28,467 nt of DNA, taken from positions 1 to 28,467 of the IMG/VR virus record IMGVR_UViG_3300030390_000633; one strand, given 5' to 3'. The notes beneath the pieces were generated by a model. That model worked only from the letters and a program-made list of their open reading frames with translations. It was not told where the DNA came from and did not search any database. The DNA comes from a virus. The translations under genes were made by a program, and so were the position numbers. Shown piece by piece: positions 4,984 to 14,000 of the stretch. Position 1 is the first letter of the stretch; every line of letters starts with the position of its first letter.

Positions 4984-6846
4984 ATGGCAAGCAATAAATT
5001 ACAAGTTTCAGATTTTGATTTTGACGATATAAAAGCAAACTTAAAATCATTTTTACAAAATCAATCAGAATTCCAAGATTATGACTTTGAAGGTTCTGGT
5101 TTTGCTGTCTTACTAGACTTACTTGCTTACAATACACACTACCTAGGTTTCAATGCTAATATGTTAGCAAATGAAATGTACCTAGACAGTGCTGACATAA
5201 GAAAAAACATTGTGTCATTAGCAAAGATGTTAGGTTATACTCCTACGTCACCTAAGTCGGCAACAGCAACAGTAGATATTTTATTTAATAACATTGTATC
5301 AACTACAACAACAATAGAAATGGGAAAAGGCACAGCCTTTACAACTTCTGTTGATGGTAACACTTATCAGTTTGTTACTAACGCAGTACATACAACTACT
5401 CCAGAAAATGGTGTTTACAGATTTTCAAATATAACTTTACACGAAGGCACGTTAGTTAATTTTAAATATATTGTTGATAGTACAGATCCTGATCAAAGAT
5501 TTGTTATCCCAAGTATCAATGCAGATACATCTACTTTAAAAGTTTCAATACAAAATTCATCTAGTGATACTACAACTGCTACATACACAGTAGCAACAGG
5601 TATAACAAGTTTAAACCAAACATCAAAAGTTTATTTCTTACAAGAAATGGAAGATGGTAAGTTTGAAATATATTTTGGTGATGATGTATTAGGAAATAAA
5701 TTAGATGATGGTAACATTGTTAGATTAGAGTACATTGTTTCAAATAGAGCTGAAGCTAATGGCGCAAGTACATTTTCTCTATCAGGTAATATTGATGGAT
5801 TCTCAGATGTTACACTTACAACGGCTTCAATTGCTCAAGGTGGTTCAGATGCTCAAACAAAAGAGTCAATTAGATACAATGCACCTTTACAATATTCAGC
5901 ACAAGACAGAGCAGTTACAACAACCGATTATGAAACTATTGTACAATCAATATATCCAAATGCTCAATCAGTTTCTGCTTGGGGTGGTGAAGATGATGAG
6001 ACACCTGTATATGGTACAGTTAATATTGCCATTAAAGCAGCGTCAGGTTCTACTTTAACAAACATAACTAAACAAAGTATAGTAACACAATTAAAAAGAT
6101 ACAATGTTGCTTCTGTAAGACCTGTAATCGTTGATCCTGAAATAACTAAACTGTTATTAACAACAAATGTTAAGTATGATAACAAGACAACGACTAAAAC
6201 TTCTGATACATTAAAATCAGCAGTATTAACAACTCTTACAAATTACAATAATAACACCTTAACAAAATTTGAAGGTGTATTTAGATTTTCAAAAGTTACA
6301 GGGTTAATTGATAGCACAGATAGTTCTATATTATCAAACATAACAAATTTAAAAATTAGAAAAGACTTTCAACCAGCATTAGCAGCCTCTACAAAATATA
6401 CTGTATTTTTTAGAAACGCATTATACAATCCACACTCTGGTCATAACATGGCAGCTGGTGGTATATTAGAAAGTTCAGGTTTCAAAGTATCTGGTGATGA
6501 CACAACAGTATTTTATTTAGATGATGATGGACAAAGTAATGTTAGACGTTACAGTTTCTCTGGTTCAACAAGAGTATATGATAATAATACTCAAGGTACA
6601 ATTAATTACAACACTGGCGCTATTATATTAAACTCTTTAAGTGTATTAAGTGTAGAAAATATCAGAGGTGCAGCTGCAACTAAAATAGAATTAACAGTAG
6701 TACCATCTTCAAATGATGTTGTTCCTGTAAGAGATCAAATATTAGAAATAGATACAGCCAATTCATCTATCACAGTCACTGCTGACACTTTTGTTGGAGG
6801 ATCTGCTGATGCAGGAGTAGGTTATACAACAACAAGTAGTTACTAA
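4984..6846 (+). CDS. 6: Baseplate wedge protein gp6 (620 aa)
   Basis: Length is close to T4 gp6 (about 660). The N-terminus has the gp6 hallmark: a YDFEGSGFAVLLDLLAYNTHY block (residues about 38-58), then MYLDSADIRKN and a LAKMLGYTPTSP strand. The middle carries the gpJ-like domain with RAVTTTDYE (about 309-317) and WGGEDDE (333-339). The C-terminal third is a beta-rich extension. gp6 dimers link the wedges into the dodecameric ring of the baseplate. It starts 1 nt after gene 25 and ends in a TAATG overlap with the gp7-like gene. Confidence 0.93.
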   Translation: MASNKLQVSDFDFDDIKANLKSFLQNQSEFQDYDFEGSGFAVLLDLLAYNTHYLGFNANMLANEMYLDSADIRKNIVSLAKMLGYTPTSPKSATATVDILFNNIVSTTTTIEMGKGTAFTTSVDGNTYQFVTNAVHTTTPENGVYRFSNITLHEGTLVNFKYIVDSTDPDQRFVIPSINADTSTLKVSIQNSSSDTTTATYTVATGITSLNQTSKVYFLQEMEDGKFEIYFGDDVLGNKLDDGNIVRLEYIVSNRAEANGASTFSLSGNIDGFSDVTLTTASIAQGGSDAQTKESIRYNAPLQYSAQDRAVTTTDYETIVQSIYPNAQSVSAWGGEDDETPVYGTVNIAIKAASGSTLTNITKQSIVTQLKRYNVASVRPVIVDPEITKLLLTTNVKYDNKTTTKTSDTLKSAVLTTLTNYNNNTLTKFEGVFRFSKVTGLIDSTDSSILSNITNLKIRKDFQPALAASTKYTVFFRNALYNPHSGHNMAAGGILESSGFKVSGDDTTVFYLDDDGQSNVRRYSFSGSTRVYDNNTQGTINYNTGAIILNSLSVLSVENIRGAAATKIELTVVPSSNDVVPVRDQILEIDTANSSITVTADTFVGGSADAGVGYTTTSSY

Positions 6847-9494
6847 TGGCCAAGTTCACAAAGAAGATATCCAATCTCATAAAACAACAAGTACCTGAGT
6901 TTGTACTTGCCGATCACCCTAAATTTTTAGAGTTTGTTGAGACGTATTACAGGTTCATGGAGTCTGCAGAGATTACTATTGAGAATGTACAAGCAACAGA
7001 TGGTATCACAGTAGAAACAGAAACAGCACAAGCAAACAATATAGTATTAGATGGTTCTAAATTAGATACAGACAGAACCCAATTAGATGCTGGTGATAAA
7101 ATACTATTAGAGGATTCTAATTTTGGTAAATTTACTAGAGGTGAAACTGTAACAGGTCAAACATCAAACGCAACTGCGATAGTATTAGCAGAAGACTTAA
7201 TTAATAATAGATTATTCATATCTGCACAAGATAAGTTTGTACAAGATGAAATTATCATAGGTTCAACTTCTACAGCGAAAGCAACTATATCTAATTATAG
7301 ACCTAATCCTGTAAACAACATACAAGACTTATTAAACTTCCGTGATCCTGATAAAGCAATATCAAACTTCTTAACAAAATTTAGAAATGAGTTTTTAAAT
7401 ACATTACCAGAAATTTTAGACATTAATGTAGATAAAAGAAAACTTATAAAAAATATAAGATCAGTTTATAGAGCAAAAGGTACTCAAAGAGGACACGAAG
7501 TATTTTTTAGATTTTTATTTAATGAGGATTCACAAACACTTTATCCTAGAGAAAATATTTTAAGAGTATCCGATGGTAAATTTGACACTACAAAAATATT
7601 AAGAGCAATTGGATCAGTTGGTAACTTAGCTGATCTAGTTGGAAGAACAATTATAGGTAGAACATCAAACGCAACTGCTATTGTAGAAAATGTATTTCAA
7701 TTTCAAATAGGTGCAAACACAGTTACAGAATTTATCTTAAATGAAGAAACTATCTTAGGTACTTTTGTAACATCAGAAGAAATAAGAGGTACATCAACAG
7801 ATACATCAGATACATTTATAAAAGGTATAGTAACAGGTATTCCAAATGTAGTTACTATTACTAATGACGGTGGTCTATTAAGTCCTAAAGATGATATACC
7901 ATTAACAGGTGGTGGAACAACTGCTATTATTCAAGTAGGTAATACTGGTTCAGGTCCAATCACAGAAGTATTGATAGATGACGCTGGTGCTGAATATGTA
8001 ATTGGTGATACTATAACTTTTAATAATTTAAATACAGGTGGTGGTGGAGTTACAGCAAAAGTATCAGTTGTTAATGGTGGATTTACACCTGAAGACAGCA
8101 CATCTACAACATCTGATCATATAGTATTAGAAGATGAAACTGTAAGAGGCGATGTATATACTGGAGACAAAATTGTACAAGAATCTGGATCAGGATCAGA
8201 AGATATTACAGATATTAGAATTATTAATAATGGTGGTGGTTATACATCTTTACCCTCAGCAGTAGTTACAAGTGATGATGGTGTTGGTGCGAAAATTATT
8301 CCATATGGTCCAGAAATTGGAAGACTACTTAACATTAAAAAGATTGAACCAGGCGCAGGTTACGAAGCGTCACCTAGTCCTACTATTAAATTACCAAGTT
8401 CTATTGTAGTAAAAGATGCTTCTGGTAGTTTTACAATTGGTGAAGTTATAAACGGACTTGATATTTCTTCTACCGTTGTAACAGCAACAGTTGTTTCATT
8501 TATTAATAGTATTTTAAAAGTTAGAAACTCAACAGGCGAGTTTGCTGAAAATACTACGATCACAGGACAAACTACAACAACAACAGGTGTTGTTATGAAA
8601 AACGATTTAGCTACAGCAACTGTAAATGTTGGTGCAGTCGTAGATACAGAAGGTTCGTTTGTTAATGAAGATGGTTTTATTTCAGAAAATACAATGAGAA
8701 TACAAGATAGTTTATACTACCAAGATTTCTCTTATGTAATTAAAGTTGGAAGAACAATTAATGATTGGAGAGACAGTTTTAAAAAGACAATGCATACTGC
8801 TGGTTTCTATCTTGCTGGACAAGTAGAGATTACTAACAAAATTGATTTAAAAACTAGACCAAGAGAACAAGGTGGTCAGTTAGTTCCATTCTCTACAATT
8901 CTAAACACTTTATTTGCCGCTATTATCGGTAGAAGATTAGGAACGAATACAGATGGAACAACTTTAAGAGCTAATCCACAATTGTGTTTATCTGATAATT
9001 TACAAGGTAGAACATTAGCGCCTTATGACCCAACAACAAGAGACGTGACTATAACAAGAGCGCCTATTAACATACGTATGCAGAGTAGGGTTACAAGATT
9101 TATTAGTCCAACTAAAAATGGTCAAGTTCATGCTAAAACTGGGTTCGCTTCAACTGGCCCTTATTTTGCCTCACTAAATAGATATGCTAATACGAGATAT
9201 GGAACAACTACATCTATACATAACACAGTACATAATGGTGTAAGTAGTGGTATTACATTTCGTAGGTTAAGTGAGATTTTAGTAACAGGAACAAGAACAA
9301 GTTTAGACGGAACACCAGGAATATTCGTATTAACGTCACACGAAGAAGGTCAAAAAGTCAAAATAAACTTTACTTACCCGGCTGAGGTCCATACATTTAT
9401 CCCAGTAAAATTTAGTAACACAAAGGGTAATAAGAAATTTAGTAATACAACAGTTAAATGGAGCCAGACAACTCAAGCACAACCAAATCCATAA
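6846..9494 (+). CDS. 7: Baseplate wedge protein, gp7-like (C-terminal part only, 882 aa)
   Basis: The gene occupies the gene 7 position between gp6 and gp8. Segments resemble the C-terminal third of T4 gp7: an N-terminal DHPKFLEFVETYYRFME helix, NVDKRKLIKNIRSVYRAKGT followed by FFRFLFNED (about 194-228), a LVGRTIIGRTSNATAIV beta segment, and YYQDFSYVIKVGRTINDWR then HTAGF near residues 620-660. The T4 N-terminal beta-propeller half has no counterpart. Instead there are inserted beta modules: FxxGExxTGxTSxATxIV repeats at about 96, 267, 529 and 566, and Gly-rich IxxIxIxxxGxGY modules at about 372-411 and 454-516. In T4, gp7 links the wedge core to peripheral proteins. The gp7 assignment rests on order and remembered motif similarity. 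Confidence 0.72.
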   Translation: MAKFTKKISNLIKQQVPEFVLADHPKFLEFVETYYRFMESAEITIENVQATDGITVETETAQANNIVLDGSKLDTDRTQLDAGDKILLEDSNFGKFTRGETVTGQTSNATAIVLAEDLINNRLFISAQDKFVQDEIIIGSTSTAKATISNYRPNPVNNIQDLLNFRDPDKAISNFLTKFRNEFLNTLPEILDINVDKRKLIKNIRSVYRAKGTQRGHEVFFRFLFNEDSQTLYPRENILRVSDGKFDTTKILRAIGSVGNLADLVGRTIIGRTSNATAIVENVFQFQIGANTVTEFILNEETILGTFVTSEEIRGTSTDTSDTFIKGIVTGIPNVVTITNDGGLLSPKDDIPLTGGGTTAIIQVGNTGSGPITEVLIDDAGAEYVIGDTITFNNLNTGGGGVTAKVSVVNGGFTPEDSTSTTSDHIVLEDETVRGDVYTGDKIVQESGSGSEDITDIRIINNGGGYTSLPSAVVTSDDGVGAKIIPYGPEIGRLLNIKKIEPGAGYEASPSPTIKLPSSIVVKDASGSFTIGEVINGLDISSTVVTATVVSFINSILKVRNSTGEFAENTTITGQTTTTTGVVMKNDLATATVNVGAVVDTEGSFVNEDGFISENTMRIQDSLYYQDFSYVIKVGRTINDWRDSFKKTMHTAGFYLAGQVEITNKIDLKTRPREQGGQLVPFSTILNTLFAAIIGRRLGTNTDGTTLRANPQLCLSDNLQGRTLAPYDPTTRDVTITRAPINIRMQSRVTRFISPTKNGQVHAKTGFASTGPYFASLNRYANTRYGTTTSIHNTVHNGVSSGITFRRLSEILVTGTRTSLDGTPGIFVLTSHEEGQKVKINFTYPAEVHTFIPVKFSNTKGNKKFSNTTVKWSQTTQAQPNP

Positions 9495-9522
9495 TTTTTA
9501 GTAATAATAATGTTTAATACGT

Positions 9523-9530
9523 TATAAATA
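9523..9530 (+). promoter_or_regulatory. T4-type late promoter box TATAAATA (distal, upstream of gene 8)
   Basis: Exact match in the 73-bp gap between the gp7-like gene and gene 8, 32 bp upstream of a second exact copy. T4 spacing predicts a start near 9536, giving a leader of about 32 nt that contains AAGAAGG, too far from the ATG for normal Shine-Dalgarno use. Confidence 0.65.
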
Positions 9531-9554
9531 TAATAAAGAAGGATTATAAAACAG

Positions 9555-9562
9555 TATAAATA
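9555..9562 (+). promoter_or_regulatory. T4-type late promoter box TATAAATA, immediately before gene 8
   Basis: Exact TATAAATA followed by GATAT and then the ATG at 9568. The predicted +1 coincides with the A of the start codon, the same geometry as at gene 25. Confidence 0.75.
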
Positions 9563-9567
9563 GATAT

Positions 9568-11055
9568 ATGCCAGCGATAATTACAAACAAATTTAGAATA
9601 CATAACTCAGAACAATTTAGAGAATCTTTCTCTGAAGCAGCCCCTAACGTTTACTATCTAGGAATAGGTAGAGCACAAACTTGGTCAACTCTTGTAAGAG
9701 GAGACGGTAGAACAGACTATGAGGGTTCTGATACATTACCAATTTTACCATCAGATACAAACGCAACAGAATTCCATACGTTTGACGATTTATTAGCAGT
9801 AAAAAGAGTTACTACTACTAATGTTGCTTTTGTTGTTCCAAGAAACAATTGGACAACTGGTGTAGTTTACGATACTTACAGACATGACTATGGTGAATTC
9901 AAAACTGGCTCAACAACAGCAAAAGTTGTTTCAACAGGAAATAAAACTACATTATTTGACGCAAAATTTTATGTTCTTAATTCTAATTTCAATGTTTATA
10001 AATGTTTAGACAATAATGGTGGTGTTGTATCAACAGTTCAACCAACAGGAACAAATATTAATACTTTACAAACTGCTGATGGATATAAATGGAAATATAT
10101 GTATACCCTAACAGCGGCTGAACAAACAAATTTCTTATCTACAGATTTCATGGCAGTTACAGAAAATGCTTCTGCTGGAACAGGACAATCAAATGTAATA
10201 TCAGCAGCAGTAGATGGCAAGTTAGATATAATCAAAATTAAATCACCAGGTTCTGGTGGTACAAATGGTACTTTCGCAAATATAGCTATTAAGGGTGATG
10301 GCGCAAATGGTAAATGTACAGTAGTAGTGGCAGGTGGTTTAATAACTTCTGCAACTGTAACAACTGCTGGAACAGGATATACTTTTGGTACAGTTAGTAA
10401 CGCACAAATCGTAACTGCTGGAGCATCAAACTTAGCTGGTGGAGAATTAGATGTTATCATAGGTCCTAAAGGTGGTCATGGTTCAAATGCTAAAAATGAA
10501 TTAGGTGCTTTCTTCGTAATGATGAACACTAATTTAGAAGGCGCAGAAACAGCAAACTCAGGTGACTTTGTTGCAACTAATGACTTCAGAGAAATAGTTT
10601 TAATCAGAGATCCAAAATCAGGTGGATCAGCAGCGACTGGCGCTACATTAAGAGCAACATATGCTGTAAAAATTAATAACCCATCAGGAACATTTCTTCC
10701 AGATGAAGAAATAACTCAAACTACAACAGGCGCTGGTGGAAAAGTAATTGCTTGGGATGCTGTAAATGCCATTCTTTACTATATTCAAACAAGACACCAA
10801 GACGCTGGTATAGATAGTAACGGTAATCAAGTTGCGTTTTCTGGAGCAAACGTAATCACAGGAGCAACATCTACTGTGACTGGTACTCCAAACGTTGCGC
10901 AAGGTTCTGCAGTTGTTAATGTTAATTTTACAGGAGGATATTCTTCTCCTGAAATAGACCATGATTCAGGTGATGTTGTTTATGTAGAAAATAGAGCACC
11001 GATTACAAGAGCAGCTGATCAAACGGAAAACGTTAAACTGATAATTGAATTTTAG
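9568..11055 (+). CDS. 8: Baseplate wedge protein gp8, enlarged (495 aa)
   Basis: The N-terminus (IITNKFRIHNSEQF, then YLGIGRAQTWS) and C-terminus (VVYVENRAPITRAADQTENV) match the ends of T4 gp8 (334 aa), including the ENRxPI..A.DQTE block. In between lie PRNNW, VYKCLDN (like T4 VYRCLD) and a TADGYKWKYMYTL stretch. About 160 extra residues sit in the centre: a Gly/Thr-rich beta module (about 219-290) and an FLPDEEITQTTTGAGGKV repeat at 376, of types also found in the neighbouring virion proteins. gp8 dimers bridge gp7 and gp10 in the T4 wedge. Two exact late promoters precede it, and it is followed after 11 nt by the next gene with AGAGGAA as ribosome-binding site. Confidence 0.9.
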   Translation: MPAIITNKFRIHNSEQFRESFSEAAPNVYYLGIGRAQTWSTLVRGDGRTDYEGSDTLPILPSDTNATEFHTFDDLLAVKRVTTTNVAFVVPRNNWTTGVVYDTYRHDYGEFKTGSTTAKVVSTGNKTTLFDAKFYVLNSNFNVYKCLDNNGGVVSTVQPTGTNINTLQTADGYKWKYMYTLTAAEQTNFLSTDFMAVTENASAGTGQSNVISAAVDGKLDIIKIKSPGSGGTNGTFANIAIKGDGANGKCTVVVAGGLITSATVTTAGTGYTFGTVSNAQIVTAGASNLAGGELDVIIGPKGGHGSNAKNELGAFFVMMNTNLEGAETANSGDFVATNDFREIVLIRDPKSGGSAATGATLRATYAVKINNPSGTFLPDEEITQTTTGAGGKVIAWDAVNAILYYIQTRHQDAGIDSNGNQVAFSGANVITGATSTVTGTPNVAQGSAVVNVNFTGGYSSPEIDHDSGDVVYVENRAPITRAADQTENVKLIIEF

Positions 11056-11066
11056 AGAGGAATTAA

Positions 11067-14000
11067 ATGCCAAGTCCAACTGACTTTAATCTCTCGCCTT
11101 ACTTTGATGACACTACGGAAGATAAAAAATTCCATAGAGTTCTTTTTAGACCAGCATTTGCTGTACAGGCTAGAGAATTAACACAATCACAAACGATACT
11201 ACAAAACCAAATGGAGAAGTTTGGTGACCACATGTTTAAACAAGGGTCTATTGTAATACCTGGTGGTGTAGCATTTGATAAAAAATATTACGCAGTCAAA
11301 TTAACAAGTATCGCTGTTTCAAATACTTTAGCACAATTTACAACAGGAACAATTATTACAGGTGGCACTTCAGGTGTTGTCGCAGAAGTTATTGGTACAG
11401 ATGCTTTAGTAAGTTCTGATCCAGCAACTCTTTATGTAAAATACCAAAAGACGGGTACAAACAATTCATCTTTCGTATTCACAAATGGCGAAACAATTAC
11501 AGGTATCAATAGTGATAGTGTTGCTGTATCGTGTGTATGTAATACAACTGCTACAGGTTCTGCTGCAATAGGTGAAGCGGGTACTTATTATATTAATGGT
11601 TACTTTGTTAAAGCAGATGCAGAAACTTTAATACTAGACAAATATACAAACACACCTTCATATAGAATTGGTTATACTATTACAGAAACATTTATAACTT
11701 CAAATGATGACGCAAGTTTAAATGACAATGCTACAGGTAGTTCTAATCTTAATGCACCTGGCGCTCACAGATTTAAAATTCAATTAACTTTAACTAAAAA
11801 AACATTATCTTCAACAGAAGATTCTAACTTCTTTGAAATATTAAGAGTAGAAAATGGAAATATTAAAGGTCAAACAAGAGCAACAGAATATAATATTTTA
11901 GCAGAAACATTAGCAAGACGAACCTTTGATGAATCAGGTGACTATGTTTTAACTAATCCAGAGTTTGATGTTAGAGAACATTTATTAAACGGAACAAATA
12001 GAGGTATCAATACATCTGGTAATGGTGGATTAGAAACTAAACTTGCTGTTGGTGTATCTCCTTTTAAAGCTTATGTAAATGGTTATGAGGGAGAAATATT
12101 ATCAACTACATATGTTGATGTAGATAAAGCTAGAGATACAGAAAGTGCTAATAACAATAAGACAAGATTCAATGTAAAAAACTTTGTAAATGTAACTAAC
12201 GTTTTTGGATCGCCAGATATTAGTTTTGTATCAGGTCATACAGAAGCATTTAAAAATTTAAATTTATACAGAGACCCAACAACTACTAGAGGAACAGAAG
12301 TAGTAACAGTTGGTGTTGATGTTACACAAATAGGTAGAGCAAAATCACGTGGTTTTGAATATGTATCAGGAGAAGAAACATCTGACATATTCGCAAATAC
12401 AGGTGTCTATAAACATTATATATTTGACGTAGAAATGTTTACACACGTTGATTTAACAACTAGTGCTAACTTTACAACTGGTGAAAGATTGACTGGCGCA
12501 ACTACTGGCGCAACTGGTGTTGTTATGTCAGACACAGCAAGGAAAAGTGCGGCAATAGCAATCACAGCTGCTAACCCTTCTGTTGCTACTTTATCTAATC
12601 ACGGATTTGTAGATGGTCAACAAATTACTTTAACAGGTGGTACTTACTCTGTAGGTGGTGCATCAAACTCTGGCGCAAGAGTTTGTGTTGTAAGAAATAC
12701 TACAGCGAATACTTTTAATTTATTTGACGCTGATGGAACAACTTCATTGAACGTTACAGCTCAATCGGGTAATCCTACAGCTGCTCACACAACAGTTGTA
12801 TTATCAAACGTACAAGGTTCTTTCTCTGCTGGTGAAACAGTAACAGGTGATATATCTAACGCAACTGGTTCAATTCAAGCAGACAGTATTGGCTTTAAAG
12901 GTGCTACTTCTTTTGACTTTGAACAAACAAAACAAGTTGGTATGGCAGGGTCTCCTACATACACAGCAGATACAGTTTTAAACGCTACTCAAGGTTCTAA
13001 TGTAGAAATGACAGGTAACGTTACCGTGGCAAACTCAAACGCTACTGTAAGAGGTAAAGGTACTAAATTTACAACAGAATTAAAAGTAGATGATTCAATA
13101 ACATTTACAAATGATGCTGGTGCTAGTGTCACTGGTATAGTAAGAAATATTATATCACAAACAGAATTAACTTTAACAGCTAACGTTGGTGGTAGTGATG
13201 TTACAACTGGTGGTATTCCAACAAGAAGAAGAGCTAAGTTACAAAATCCAGAACAAAACATATCAATATTTAAATTACCAAATACAACAGTTAGTACATT
13301 AAAGACTTTATCAAATGGTGGCGCTGTAGATACTAACTTCACTGTTAGAAGACAGTTCGTTAAAACATTAACATCAAATGGTGATGAAACTTTTACTGCT
13401 GGTTCAAATGAAACTTTTGTATCACATGCTAATGATGATTTCACAGTATCAATAATGACAACTGGTTCTGGTGGAACAGGTGCCGTTGGTGATAGTTTAA
13501 GCACTTCAGGTAATAACCACGAAGGTGGTGCAATAATTACTTTAGGTGGATCTCCAGCGGGTAAAACATTAACACTAGATTTTGGTGCTAACTTTGCTGG
13601 TCATAAAGTAAAACTTACTGCTACATTAAGTAGATCAGTTGCAGGTTCTAAAACAAAAACTTTATCTGCTGCTCAAACAATAGCAATATCATCACAATCA
13701 ATTATACAAAGTGGTGTTATTGGTCTAGCGAAAGCAGATATATTCAAAATTAATAATATTTACATGTCACCTGCGTTTGGTACAACACCAACAGCTTCAC
13801 ATACAGATATTACAAGTAGATTTGATTTAGATAATGGTCAAAGAGATAACTTCTATGACATAGGTAGAATTAAATTAAAACCAGGTGCATTAAAACCAAC
13901 TGGTCAATTATTAATCAACTTTGATTTCTTCTCACATGGATCAGGAGATTACTTTGATGTAGATTCTTATTCAGGTGTTGTTGCTTACGAGAACATACCT

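Noticed and set aside
12989-13504. Minus-strand ORF of 171 codons inside the giant structural gene
   Set aside because: Lies fully inside the 2095-codon gene with recognisable conserved ends; its Val/Pro/Ser-rich translation is an antisense artefact of Thr/Asn/Gly-rich codons. The same applies to 10038-10460 and 15926-16267.
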